Origin: JAAGZL01 sp050290785
GTDB lineage: Bacteria; Pseudomonadota; Gammaproteobacteria; Chromatiales; Chromatiaceae
Reading direction: 5' to 3'
DNA length: 64,000 nt
NCBI GenBank assembly: GCA_050290785.1
Contig: JBNKIR010000053.1
Coordinates: 62,001-126,000, forward strand
Below the pieces are notes generated by a model. It had not been told where the DNA came from. It ran no database searches and worked only from the letters and a program-made list of their open reading frames with translations. Shown piece after piece: positions 26,701-34,920 of the stretch (its first letter is position 1; each line of letters starts with the position of its first letter). The position numbers and the translations under genes are program-made.

Positions 26701-26757
26701 TGCAAGCGGCACAAGCCCTAATGTCAAAACCAACATCAGAGATAGTTTGTGGACCAT
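23710..26757 (-). CDS. fimV: FimV/TspA-like polar hub protein
   Basis: 1015 residues from the ATG at 26757. That start follows a G-rich ribosome site and gives a proper signal peptide (MVHKLSLMLVLTLG...AQALG); the frame extends 36 codons farther upstream but would bury it. A FimV N-terminal domain and a LysM-like region (about 185-250) are followed by a long Glu/Pro/Ala-rich low-complexity part with coiled coil (about 390-440), a transmembrane helix (about 600-625), an acidic cytoplasmic part with a TPR-like segment, and the conserved C-terminal motif (LAQAYIEMGDKEGA). FimV organises the cell pole for type IV pili and twitching in Pseudomonas. Confidence 0.93.
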   Translation of the reverse strand: MVHKLSLMLVLTLGLVPLAAQALGLGDIKLNSALNQKLNAEIALLSLAKGEIYDVKVTMASDEVFKRAGVDRSFLLTTLSFKPELKADGTAVVTVTSKEPIREPFLNFLIEVNWPKGRLVREYTVLLDPPVTLDRKPAPIEAPKVTPAPAAPIQTPIQTQTTPVEEAAPTADVPYTAGADEVKVDNNQSLWVIARNNKYDDVDHTRMMMAIYHANPQAFIKSNINRLKRGAILRIPKKEEVQSLGVREAQQEYKRHVEEWQADRLGTKKAEPEIAAESETAPEELKAEDVAAEESKPEEATTAQEETKAEDVAAEQEPKAEGEQAAEADKKGATPEQAKPEATAAQDAKVDEKAEAAPKAELKIATARPEGEGEAGPSEDGKSEETVARLKQQLLILEESAESTRGENEELSSRVEDLEDQVKDLERIIELKNKQFAALQAALAKSKKEQILLAEGQQQEVESTEKDGAAVTPEAKQPESETAAKTEQKPEPAPVEEEKKPETKVEKEQPKAVEKQPEPAVDAAKPKPVVEAAKPEPVVEKEKQESVVKPLPKVEKKPAKVAPVAPKAEPEPSLMDAVFGSPTLLGVMLAVVMVLLGLIWILFSRKRTNTADFQESILLNTIDDESESHLDEANNIPAHTEETSFLSDFSPSDIDALQDETGEVDPLSEADVYIAYGRYQQAEELIRQAIDKEPERDALKHKLFEILYATKDSDGFMRLVEEASGSSVETSNHAAWKRVLSMGKMLLPNNPKFADADEIDADNDLFSLDDDLLEEDMGESDFADLDATLTEAEFGVGNEDKKSPEEKSPDDILDIAGDLDDTGVGLDNLDFESDVDDDFISAALDELEELDDSLGSDNTAKERLASQEDDDEDEFTLTLSDLEDEGEKTILSLQDELNVDKEEESETGAVGDLEDLDISDDMLANELEETHQDIPEISDTDLEVGDSELISLGELDADLSLSGDAQDEISTKLDLAQAYIEMGDKEGATDILDEVLSEGDATQREKAQKIKDSIS

Positions 26758-26910
26758 GTCCCCCCCTAATCTACATCCATTCAAGATGAGCACTTGTTGT
26801 TCGATATGACGAAAAAAAACCAAAACGCCCCTGTAAATTCCGCTTGCTTCCCTTACATACTGCATTAAATTCCAGACGAAATTTAGAATGAACTTAAAAT
26901 TTCACCGCTA

Positions 26911-26970
26911 ACTATAGCTTATAAATGGAATTTTTCCAAAATTATTACAGCAAAGTTTACGGTACGTCAA
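26911..26970 (-). promoter_or_regulatory. Predicted tandem sigma-70 promoters of fimV
   Basis: P1: TTGACG (26970-26965), 17 bases, TAATAA (26947-26942). P2: TTGGAA (26939-26934), 17 bases, TATAGT (26916-26911). Both have exact 17-base spacing. They start 6 bases after the asd stop and give leaders of roughly 150-180 bases before the fimV ATG. Confidence 0.6.
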
Positions 26971-26975
26971 GAATA

Positions 26976-28097
26976 TTAGGCCGCCTGCAGGAGTATCCTG
27001 AGCATTCTGCGAAGTGGTTCCGCTGCACCCCACAATAGTTGATCACCGACGGTAAATGCCGATAGATAGTCATCGCCCATGGCTAACTTGCGCAATCTGC
27101 CAACCGGGACATCCAAAGTTCCCGTAACTTTGGCAGGAGTAAGCTCACGCGAGGTGATGTCACGTTCGTTTGGCACCACCCTCGCCCAATCGTTGGCACT
27201 GGCCAGGATATCTTCGATCTCGTCGATGGGGATATCCTTCTTCAGTTTAATGGTGAGGGCCTGGCTATGGGAGCGCATGGCGCCAATACGCACGCAAAGT
27301 CCATCAATGAGAACAGGGTTATCCTCACGACCCAGTATCTTGTTGGACTCGACGCTGCCCTTCCACTCCTCCCGACTCTGGCCATTCTCCAGTTTGGTAT
27401 CGATCCAGGGAATAAGGCTGCCCGCCAGTGGGACGCCGAAGTTCTCGGTCGGGAAGCCATCACTGCGCATCTCTTCCGCCACGATGCGATCGATATCCAG
27501 GATGGCGGATGCAGGGTCCTGTAGCAGAGATGCGACCGACGCATGGGCGCTACCCATCTGCGCCAACAGCTCACGCATGTTCTTGGCACCGGCACCGGAG
27601 GCCGCCTGATAGGTCATGGCGGTCATCCATTCGACCAGATCATGCTGAAACAGGCCGCCCAGCCCCATCAGCATCAGACTGACGGTACAGTTACCGCCGA
27701 TGTAGTTCTTTACCCCTGCCTGTATAGAGTCCCTGATCAGGTCGCCGTTAACCGGATCCAGGATGATGATGCTATCCCTGTCCATACGCAGGGCGGATGC
27801 GGCGTCGATCCAGTAGCCGTTCCAACCCTCAGAACGCAACTTGGGGAACACCTCCTTGGTGTAGTCGCCACCCTGACAGGATACGATGATATCCATAGCC
27901 TTGAGTTCATCGATATCGCTGGCATCTTTCAGTAACGGGATATCCTGTCCGATATCCGGTCCCGGCTGGCCAACCTGGGAGGTGGTAAAGAATACCGGCT
28001 CATCGATCAGATCAAAGTCTTTCTCTTCCAGCATGCGGTCCATCAGGACCGAGCCGACCATACCACGCCAACCAACAAAGCCTATGCGCTTACTCAT
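26976..28097 (-). CDS. asd: Aspartate-semialdehyde dehydrogenase
   Basis: 373 residues from the ATG at 28097, which has AAGG just upstream; an in-frame GTG four codons earlier (28109) lacks a ribosome site. RIGFVGWRGMVGS is the NADP-binding start, the catalytic Cys is in GGNCTVSLMLM, and the acid-base His is in RSHSQA. It reduces aspartyl phosphate to the semialdehyde for lysine, methionine and threonine synthesis. It lies between leuB and fimV, as in Pseudomonas. Confidence 0.95.
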   Translation of the reverse strand: MSKRIGFVGWRGMVGSVLMDRMLEEKDFDLIDEPVFFTTSQVGQPGPDIGQDIPLLKDASDIDELKAMDIIVSCQGGDYTKEVFPKLRSEGWNGYWIDAASALRMDRDSIIILDPVNGDLIRDSIQAGVKNYIGGNCTVSLMLMGLGGLFQHDLVEWMTAMTYQAASGAGAKNMRELLAQMGSAHASVASLLQDPASAILDIDRIVAEEMRSDGFPTENFGVPLAGSLIPWIDTKLENGQSREEWKGSVESNKILGREDNPVLIDGLCVRIGAMRSHSQALTIKLKKDIPIDEIEDILASANDWARVVPNERDITSRELTPAKVTGTLDVPVGRLRKLAMGDDYLSAFTVGDQLLWGAAEPLRRMLRILLQAA

Positions 28098-28156
28098 CAC
28101 CTTACTCACAATAAAATTATGCTAGCCCCAACAGAGCTACTAAATACCATAAACAA

Positions 28157-29236
28157 TCAGCCTTTAAGGGCCGCAACCACCGCGTCACCCATCTCTACGG
28201 TACCGACCTGCTTGCAGCCAGCAGACATGATATCCGGGGTGCGTAGGCCCTGATCCAAAACTTGGTCCACGGCCTGCTCGATTCGTTCCGCCATCTCTGC
28301 ATTATCCAGAGAGTAACGCAGCATCATGGCCACCGACAGGATGGTCGCCAACGGATTGGCCACACCCTTGCCGGCGATATCCGGGGCCGAACCGTGGATA
28401 GGTTCATACATGCCCTTGCCGTTCTCATCCAGAGAGGCCGAAGGCAACATACCGATGGAACCGGTCAACATGGCGGCACAGTCCGACAGGATATCGCCAA
28501 ACATATTGGTGGTGACCATCACATCAAACTGCTTGGGCGCACGCACCAACTGCATGGCCGCATTATCCACATACATATGGGATAACTCCACCTCTGGATA
28601 CTCCTTACCTACCTCAATGGCCACATTACGCCACATCTCGGTACACTCCAGCACGTTGGCCTTATCCACGGAACAGAGCCGCTTGCCACGCTTCATGGCA
28701 ATATCCATGGCCACGCGCAGGATTCGGTCCACCTCGGACTCTCTATATACTAAGGTGTTGAACCCCTCCTTCTCGCCGGACTCCAACTCCTTCACGCCCC
28801 GGGGCTGACCGAAATAGATGCCGCCGGTAAGCTCGCGTACGATCATGATATCCAGACCGGATACCACCTCCGGCTTCAGGGTGGAGGCATCCGCCAGTTG
28901 CGGATAGAGGATGGCCGGACGCAGGTTGGCGAACAGCTTCAGCTCCTTGCGCAGACCCAGCAGGCCCTTCTCCGGACGCAGGGAGATATCCAATGACTCC
29001 CACTTGACGCCACCGACCGCGCCCAACAACACTGCATCAGCCTCCCGGGCCAGCTCCAGGGTAGCCTCTGGCAGTGGTGATCCGGTCTCGTCGTAGGCGC
29101 ATCCACCCACCAGGGCCTCATCCACCTCCACATCCAGACCAAAGTCATTCTGCAGGCAGGTTATAACCTTCATGGCCTCGGCCACGATCTCTTTACCAAT
29201 GCCGTCGCCAGGTAGCACTAATATTCTTTTGCTCAT
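28157..29236 (-). CDS. leuB: 3-isopropylmalate dehydrogenase
   Basis: 359 residues with LPGDGIGKE at the start, substrate and metal residues in RPEKGLLGLRKE and CSVDKANVLE, the Asp ligands in NMFGDILSD, and the NAD-binding HGSAPDIAGKG. It oxidatively decarboxylates 3-isopropylmalate in leucine synthesis. An inverted-repeat element of about 150 bp separates it from leuD. Confidence 0.97.
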   Translation of the reverse strand: MSKRILVLPGDGIGKEIVAEAMKVITCLQNDFGLDVEVDEALVGGCAYDETGSPLPEATLELAREADAVLLGAVGGVKWESLDISLRPEKGLLGLRKELKLFANLRPAILYPQLADASTLKPEVVSGLDIMIVRELTGGIYFGQPRGVKELESGEKEGFNTLVYRESEVDRILRVAMDIAMKRGKRLCSVDKANVLECTEMWRNVAIEVGKEYPEVELSHMYVDNAAMQLVRAPKQFDVMVTTNMFGDILSDCAAMLTGSIGMLPSASLDENGKGMYEPIHGSAPDIAGKGVANPLATILSVAMMLRYSLDNAEMAERIEQAVDQVLDQGLRTPDIMSAGCKQVGTVEMGDAVVAALKG

Positions 29237-29265
29237 CTTCGTTTTAAATCCTTATGTTTGTTTAT

Positions 29266-29416
29266 CCGCGAATAAACACAAATTAACGCAAATAAAAATT
29301 CATCTTTAAGATTATGAATGAAAAACTAAAACCAATGTGTCGCACATCCAGCATTATCATGCATCAACATCTTAAAGGTATTATCAACATTTGCGTTTAT
29401 TGGCGTTCATTTGCGG
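29266..29416. repeat. Inverted-repeat (MITE-like) element between leuD and leuB
   Basis: Two imperfect 28-base arms face each other: the left (29266-29293) begins CCGCGAATAAAC and ends AACGCAAAT; the right (29389-29416) in reverse complement begins CCGCAAATGAAC and ends AACGCAAAT. About 21 of 28 positions agree. Between them lie 95 AT-rich bases with no open frame. Within each arm a GCAAATAAAC-like unit is repeated. Size and form fit a small non-autonomous mobile or palindromic repeat. Confidence 0.65.
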
Positions 29417-29428
29417 ACTAATGTTCTA

Positions 29429-30067
29429 TCAGGCAAACACCCAAGGTGCCTGTTCACGCCTCTTTTCCTCAAAGTCCTTGATCTCATCACTGTGGCGCAA
29501 GGTCAGACCGATATCGTCCAGGCCCTCCAGCAGACAGTGCTTGCGGAACTCGTCCACCTCAAAGCTAATGCTCTCGCCATCGCCTAGACGCAACTCCTGG
29601 GCATCCAGGTCCACAGTCATCTCCAGGGCCTGCTCACTGGCGGCCTGGGCGAACAGACCATCAACGACCGCCTCATCCAATACGATGGGCAGGATACCGT
29701 TCTTGAAACAGTTATTGAAGAAGATATCGGCGAAGCTCGGTGCCAGTATCACCTTAAAGCCGAAATCGGCCAGGGCCCATGGGGCATGCTCGCGGGATGA
29801 ACCGCAACCGAAGTTTTTCCTGGTCAACAACACCTGGGCTTTAGAGTAGCGCTCATCATTCAACACAAACTCGGTATTGAGCGGACGGTTGCTGCAGTCC
29901 ATATCCGGCTCGCCGTGATCCATATAGCGCCACTCATCAAACAGGTAGGGGCCAAATCCGGTACGTTTGATCGACTTCAGAAACTGTTTGGGTATGATGG
30001 CGTCGGTATCCACATTGGATCGATCCAGTGGGGCGACCACGCCAGTGAATGTTGTGAATTTTTCCAT
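29429..30067 (-). CDS. leuD: 3-isopropylmalate dehydratase small subunit
   Basis: 212 residues, aconitase swivel domain. DTDAIIPKQFLKSI at the start and GCGSSREHAPWAL (about 80-92) are diagnostic. With LeuC it isomerises isopropylmalate. Its ATG directly abuts the leuC stop codon, so the two are co-translated. Confidence 0.97.
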   Translation of the reverse strand: MEKFTTFTGVVAPLDRSNVDTDAIIPKQFLKSIKRTGFGPYLFDEWRYMDHGEPDMDCSNRPLNTEFVLNDERYSKAQVLLTRKNFGCGSSREHAPWALADFGFKVILAPSFADIFFNNCFKNGILPIVLDEAVVDGLFAQAASEQALEMTVDLDAQELRLGDGESISFEVDEFRKHCLLEGLDDIGLTLRHSDEIKDFEEKRREQAPWVFA

Positions 30068-31471
30068 TTATAACCCCCTCACATCTACAAAATGGCCCTC
30101 AACCGCAGCAGCGGCTGCCATGGCCGGACTGACCAGATGGGTGCGTCCGCCCTGCCCCTGACGACCCTCGAAGTTGCGGTTCGAGGTGGAAGCGCAGCGA
30201 TCACCAGGATTAAGCCGGTCCGCGTTCATGGCCAGACACATGGAACAGCCCGGCTCGCGCCACTCAAACCCGGCGTCGATGAATATCTTATCCAGCCCTT
30301 CCTGTTCCGCCTGCTGCTTAACCAATCCGGTGCCTGGAACCACCAGCGCCTGCTTGATACCTGCGGCAACCTTGCGACCCTTCACCACCTCGGCCGCCGC
30401 ACGCAGATCCTCGATGCGGCCATTGGTGCAGGAGCCGATGAATACGTGATCCGGCTGGATATCCACCAGCCTGGTCCCGGCCTCCAGACCCATGTATTCC
30501 AGGGCGCGGCGCATGCCCTGGGCCTTTACCGGGTCTGCCTCGTCATCCGGGTTGGGCACCACGGCACCGACCGGCAACACCATCTCCGGCGAGGTACCCC
30601 AGGTCACCTGGGGTTCGATGCTGGCTGCATCCAGCTCCACCACGGCATCGAACTCGGCGCCTTCATCACTCTTGAAGTTGCGCCAGGCCGCTACCGCCTG
30701 TTCCCAGAGTTCACCGGTAGGCGCATAGGGACGGCCCTTTAGATAATCGATGGTGGTGTCATCCACCGCCACGATACCGGCACGGGCACCGGCCTCGATC
30801 GCCATATTACACAGGGTGAGGCGACCCTCCATGCTGAGATTGCTGATGGCTGTACCGGCAAACTCGATCACATAACCGGTCCCGCCTGCCGTACCCAACT
30901 TGCCGATGACGGCCAGGGTGATGTCCTTGGCGGTCACGCCACTGCCCAACTCGCCATCCACCCGCACCAGCATGGACTTGGATTTCTTCTGGATCAGGCA
31001 CTGGGTGGCCAGCACATGCTCCACCTCGGAGGTGCCGATACCGAAGGCCAGGGCCCCGAAGGCGCCGTGGGTGGCGGTATGGGAGTCGCCACACACCACG
31101 GTCATGCCGGGCAGGATCGCACCCTGCTCTGCACCCATGACGTGTACCACACCCTGGCGAATGTCGTTCATGCCGAATTCGGTAATACCGAACTCCTGGC
31201 AGTTCTGGTCCAGGGTCTCCACCTGCAACCGGGCGATGGGGTCATCGATGCCGTTGGCCCGTCCCAGGGTGGGTACATTGTGATCAGGAGTGGCGATGGT
31301 GGAACCGGTGCGCCACAGCTTGCGCCCGGTCATGCGCAGGCCCTCAAACGCCTGCGGAGAGGTGACCTCATGCACCAGTTGCCGGTCGATATAGAGCAAC
31401 ACCGTGCCGTCATCGTCGGTGCGGACCACGTGCTCATCCCAAAGCTTGTCGTAAAGGGTCTTTTTACTCAT
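30068..31471 (-). CDS. leuC: 3-isopropylmalate dehydratase large subunit
   Basis: 467 residues from the ATG at 31471, which has GAGGAAA upstream and the family start SKKTLYDKLWDEHVV; the open frame goes 21 codons farther without support. The [4Fe-4S] ligands are in GSCTNGR and PGCSMCLAMN. First gene of leuC-leuD-leuB-asd, divergent from a LysR regulator; promoter and operator are predicted in the gap. Confidence 0.96.
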   Translation of the reverse strand: MSKKTLYDKLWDEHVVRTDDDGTVLLYIDRQLVHEVTSPQAFEGLRMTGRKLWRTGSTIATPDHNVPTLGRANGIDDPIARLQVETLDQNCQEFGITEFGMNDIRQGVVHVMGAEQGAILPGMTVVCGDSHTATHGAFGALAFGIGTSEVEHVLATQCLIQKKSKSMLVRVDGELGSGVTAKDITLAVIGKLGTAGGTGYVIEFAGTAISNLSMEGRLTLCNMAIEAGARAGIVAVDDTTIDYLKGRPYAPTGELWEQAVAAWRNFKSDEGAEFDAVVELDAASIEPQVTWGTSPEMVLPVGAVVPNPDDEADPVKAQGMRRALEYMGLEAGTRLVDIQPDHVFIGSCTNGRIEDLRAAAEVVKGRKVAAGIKQALVVPGTGLVKQQAEQEGLDKIFIDAGFEWREPGCSMCLAMNADRLNPGDRCASTSNRNFEGRQGQGGRTHLVSPAMAAAAAVEGHFVDVRGL

Positions 31472-31499
31472 GCCTATTTCCTCATTAATTGATGTCCGA

Positions 31500-31528
31500 A
31501 TCTTAGTCCTGAACCAACTAGAAAACAA
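31500..31528 (-). promoter_or_regulatory. Predicted sigma-70 promoter of leuC
   Basis: On the minus strand TTGTTT (31528-31523), 17 bases, TAAGAT (31505-31500). The start would be near 31493, 22 bases before the leuC ATG. The -35 is weak, as expected for an activator-dependent promoter. Confidence 0.45.
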
Positions 31529-31549
31529 ATTCATCTTTTTTCTTTATAT

Positions 31550-31566
31550 TATTCCTGAATGGAATA
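31550..31566. promoter_or_regulatory. LysR-type operator candidate between lysR and leuC
   Basis: TATTCC-TGAAT-GGAATA is a perfect 6-bp-arm inverted repeat containing a T-N11-A core. Its centre (31558) is about 65 bases upstream of the predicted leuC start, the classical activation position for LysR-type regulators, and it is 12 bases from the regulator's own ATG, which suits autoregulation. Confidence 0.55.
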
Positions 31567-31577
31567 TACTCCAGGTT

Positions 31578-32447
31578 ATGGACATAAACACCCTGAAGGC
31601 CTTCGTGGCCGTAGCGGAAACCGGCTCCTTTTCCCTGGCGGCCGAACGCATCTTTCTCACCCAGTCCGCCGTGAGTAAACGTATCGCCGTCCTGGAGGAG
31701 GAGCTGGGGGTAAAGTTGTTCGACCGCATCGGCAAGAGCACCAGCCTGAACGAGACCGGACGCAATCTGCTGCCAAGGGCCATTAACATGCTGCAGGAGA
31801 TGGAGGATATCCGACGTTCCATATCCAATCTCTCGGGCGATGTGACAGGTGTGCTAACCATGGGCATAAGTCACCATATCGGCCTGCACCGTATCCCGTC
31901 GATATTGAGGAGATTCCGACAAAGGCATCCCAATGTGCAACTGGATATCCGCTTCCTCGGATCGGAGGCGGCCTGCCACGCCGTGGCCCAGGGCAAGCTG
32001 GAACTGGGCATAGTCACACTACCGACCGAGCCGCCTCCCAATCTAGATATAATCCAACTTTGGCATGACCCACTTCAACTCGTAGTGAGCCAGGAACACC
32101 CGCTGGCACAGATAGCCCACCCCACACTGGAGGATCTGGTCAAACACCCGGCACTGCTGCCGGGGATGGGGACCTACACCCGCAACATCCTGGAACAGGC
32201 ACTGACACCCAGGGAGCTTAAGATAGACGTAGCCATCTCCACCAACTATCTTGAAACCCTAAAGACCATGGCCACTACCGGTATCGGCTGGAGCCTGCTT
32301 CCGGAAATCATGATAGATAGTAGCGAGCTGCATGTTATCGACATACATGGGCTCAATCTGTATCGAACACTGGGTGCCGTCACCCATAGCGCCAGGACCC
32401 TCTCCAATGCGGCAAATGCTATGCTTGGTCTATGCATAGAAGAGTAA
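31578..32447 (+). CDS. LysR-family transcriptional regulator
   Basis: 289 residues from the ATG at 31578; the upstream extension of the frame to 31470 overlaps leuC and is not protein-like. The N-terminal winged helix-turn-helix is classical (LKAFVAVAETGSFSLAAERIFLTQSAVSKRI), shown here only as landmarks around residues 5-45. An effector-binding domain follows (about 90-285). Divergent placement against leuC, with a T-N11-A palindrome between, suggests it controls leucine synthesis, as related genes do in Pseudomonas. The effector is not known. Confidence 0.92.
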   Translation: MDINTLKAFVAVAETGSFSLAAERIFLTQSAVSKRIAVLEEELGVKLFDRIGKSTSLNETGRNLLPRAINMLQEMEDIRRSISNLSGDVTGVLTMGISHHIGLHRIPSILRRFRQRHPNVQLDIRFLGSEAACHAVAQGKLELGIVTLPTEPPPNLDIIQLWHDPLQLVVSQEHPLAQIAHPTLEDLVKHPALLPGMGTYTRNILEQALTPRELKIDVAISTNYLETLKTMATTGIGWSLLPEIMIDSSELHVIDIHGLNLYRTLGAVTHSARTLSNAANAMLGLCIEE

Positions 32448-32485
32448 ATAACTTGAACATTCCATTGGAAACATAATAACTGACA

Positions 32486-34345
32486 ATGGATGCAACACTC
32501 ACAACCGGTCTGGCCACCCCTTCTTTCCATGCCATTGTGGTTATGGTGATAGTTGTTATCGCCCTATTTCTGTTTACCCGTGATGAGCTGCCGTTGGCAT
32601 CATCTAGCCTGGTTGTACTCGTAACACTCATCCTGTTCTTCGAGCTGTTTCCCTACCACGATGGAAATAAGGTCCTAAGTGCAAAACAGTTTTTCTCTGG
32701 CTTCGGACACGAGGCCCTGATAGCGGTATCGGCCCTGATGATAGCTGGCCACGGTCTGGTCCGAACCGGGGCGCTGGAGCCGATCGGCAGGCAGCTGGCA
32801 CGTTACTGGACCAATCATCCGCAATTATCCATGATCGCCACCCTGTTTGCCGGAGCCGTGTTAAGTGCCTTTGTAAACAACACCCCTATAGTCGTGCTGC
32901 TGTTGCCTATCTTGATAAGCGTATCGCTACGCACCGGAACCAAGGCTGCCCGCACCCTGATGCCGATGGGGTTCGCCACCCTGATCGGCGGCACCACTAC
33001 CACCATCGGCACCTCCACCAACCTGCTGGTGGTATTCGTTGCCTATGACCTGGGTCTAAGACAGTTCGGAATGTTCGATTTTGCCCTGCCCGCCATCATC
33101 GCAGGTAGTGCAGGTATCCTGTACCTGTGGCTGATCGCCCCCAGGCTCATCCCGGAACGCGAACCTATGCTCAAATCCACCTCTCCCCGTATGTTTCGGG
33201 CCCAGTTACACATCGATGACGATAGCGTCGCAAACGGCAAGACCATTGCAGAGATACTGGATCTGACAGATGGTCGTCTGGAGATCGAACAGGTGCTGCG
33301 GGGAGACCGCGCCTACTGTCTGGTCACCCTCCCGGATGTGTTTATCAAGTCCGGCGATCGTATCGTGGTATTCGATACACCGGAACACCTGATGGAGTTT
33401 GAGAGTGTGCTTGGCGCAAAACTCTATTCACAAAATGCGCCGGTAGATGAACAACATCCGCTAATGGACGACAAGCAGCAGATAGCCGAAGTTGCGGTGG
33501 TGCGCGGATCTCCATTAGAGGGGACCACCCTGTATGATTATCAGTTCAGCGCCCGCTATCAGGTCATGGTGCTGGCCCTGCATCGTGCAGGCATCATAGA
33601 CAGACATGGTGTCCAGGCCCCACAGGAACATCCGGAGGAGACGCGCCTCAAATACGGTGACGTTATCCTGTTACAGGGTTCAAAAAATAAGATCAAGCAG
33701 TTAAAGACCAAGGGCGAGCTACTGGTCCTGGACGCCACAGAGGATCTGGCCCACTCCAAAAAGGCGCCACTGGCGTTGGCGATCATGTTCGGTATAGTGG
33801 CCCTGGCCGCCTTGGGTATCCTGCCGATCGCGGTAAGCGCAACCATCGGTGTGCTCATAATGCTCCTGACCCGCTGCCTGCGCTGGAATGATGTTAGCCG
33901 AGCACTCAATGCATCAGTAATAATGATCATTGTTACCAGTTTGGCGATGGGAACGGCATTGGTGGAAACAGGTGGAACTGAATATATCGCATCAGCCTAT
34001 GTGGCAGCCACCATGGGACTGCCGCCAGCATATGTACTCAGTGGACTGATGCTATTGATGTCCATCCTGACCAATATAGTATCCAACAATGCTGCCGCCG
34101 TGGTAGGGACCCCGATTGCCATAGGCATCGCAAACCACCTGGGGGCACCCCCGGAGCCATTCGTGCTCGCCGTGCTGTTCGGTGCCAACCTGAGTTACGC
34201 CACACCAATGGCCTATAAGACCAACCTTCTGGTAATGAATGCCGGTAACTACAGATTTGGGGATTTTGTCAGAGTAGGTGTTCCGCTCACGATCCTGATG
34301 TGGTTGCTGCTCAGCTTTCTCCTCCCCTGGCTGTATGGTATGTAG
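32486..34345 (+). CDS. SLC13/DASS-type anion transporter with RCK_C domains
   Basis: 619 residues. Membrane helices fill about 15-225 and 425-615; between them are two TrkA_C (RCK_C) domains (about 230-310 and 320-400), the layout of SLC13-family sulfate or dicarboxylate carriers such as Sac1-like proteins. Repeated motifs FVNNTPIVVLLLPI and TTIGTSTNLLV, and SNNAAAVVGTPIAI in the second half, are the family's ion and substrate sites. Substrate cannot be read; sulfate is plausible in a sulfur oxidiser. It begins 38 bases after the LysR gene and may be co-transcribed. Confidence 0.9.
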   Translation: MDATLTTGLATPSFHAIVVMVIVVIALFLFTRDELPLASSSLVVLVTLILFFELFPYHDGNKVLSAKQFFSGFGHEALIAVSALMIAGHGLVRTGALEPIGRQLARYWTNHPQLSMIATLFAGAVLSAFVNNTPIVVLLLPILISVSLRTGTKAARTLMPMGFATLIGGTTTTIGTSTNLLVVFVAYDLGLRQFGMFDFALPAIIAGSAGILYLWLIAPRLIPEREPMLKSTSPRMFRAQLHIDDDSVANGKTIAEILDLTDGRLEIEQVLRGDRAYCLVTLPDVFIKSGDRIVVFDTPEHLMEFESVLGAKLYSQNAPVDEQHPLMDDKQQIAEVAVVRGSPLEGTTLYDYQFSARYQVMVLALHRAGIIDRHGVQAPQEHPEETRLKYGDVILLQGSKNKIKQLKTKGELLVLDATEDLAHSKKAPLALAIMFGIVALAALGILPIAVSATIGVLIMLLTRCLRWNDVSRALNASVIMIIVTSLAMGTALVETGGTEYIASAYVAATMGLPPAYVLSGLMLLMSILTNIVSNNAAAVVGTPIAIGIANHLGAPPEPFVLAVLFGANLSYATPMAYKTNLLVMNAGNYRFGDFVRVGVPLTILMWLLLSFLLPWLYGM

Positions 34346-34346
34346 G

Positions 34347-34772
34347 TTATTTCTCCGCTTCCAAGACCGCCATGGTGATCCTGGATATGGCTATACTGCG
34401 ATCATCCTCATCGGTAACTCTGATATCCCATACCTGGGTCGATCTGCCGATATGAACGGGCCTTGCCACCGCAAACACCAGACCAGATTTAACCGAGCGC
34501 AGATGATTGGCATTTATCTCCAGTCCAACGCAATGATTACCCGGAGGCGCCGCCATAACCGCAGCTATGCTGCCAACCGTCTCCGCCAGCGCCACCGTGG
34601 CCCCGCCATGCAATATGCCCATGGGTTGATGGGTCTGGGCACATACCGGCATGGATGCCTTGAGGTAATCATCACCGATCTCAGTGATCTCTATACCCAG
34701 ATGCTCGACCATGGTGTTTTCTGAAATCCGCGCAATCCCATCCAATGAAAGATAATTTTTCCAGATAGTCAC
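34347..34772 (-). CDS. PaaI-type hotdog thioesterase
   Basis: 141 residues, hotdog fold. PMGILHGGATVALAETVGS holds the catalytic acidic residue and the His-Gly-Gly pattern of the MenI/EntH/PaaI group. It likely hydrolyses an acyl- or aryl-CoA; the substrate is unknown. It converges on the transporter gene with only one base between the stop codons. Confidence 0.9.
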   Translation of the reverse strand: MTIWKNYLSLDGIARISENTMVEHLGIEITEIGDDYLKASMPVCAQTHQPMGILHGGATVALAETVGSIAAVMAAPPGNHCVGLEINANHLRSVKSGLVFAVARPVHIGRSTQVWDIRVTDEDDRSIAISRITMAVLEAEK

Positions 34773-34920
34773 AATCGCCCTCTATTATCCATAGCAAAAT
34801 TGATATTTATTATATACCAAAGAATATCCATAAATTTCTAAAGAAATCAGAACCATTGCCGACTATTGTTCGGAATACGTAAAGAAAGAAGTTAAATTCC
34901 ATTCAAGGGATAGAGCGGCC

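Noticed and set aside
31472..31577. In-frame extensions of leuC and lysR into the shared gap
   Set aside because: Both extensions are shadows of each other's 5' region; family starts and ribosome sites support 31471 and 31578.
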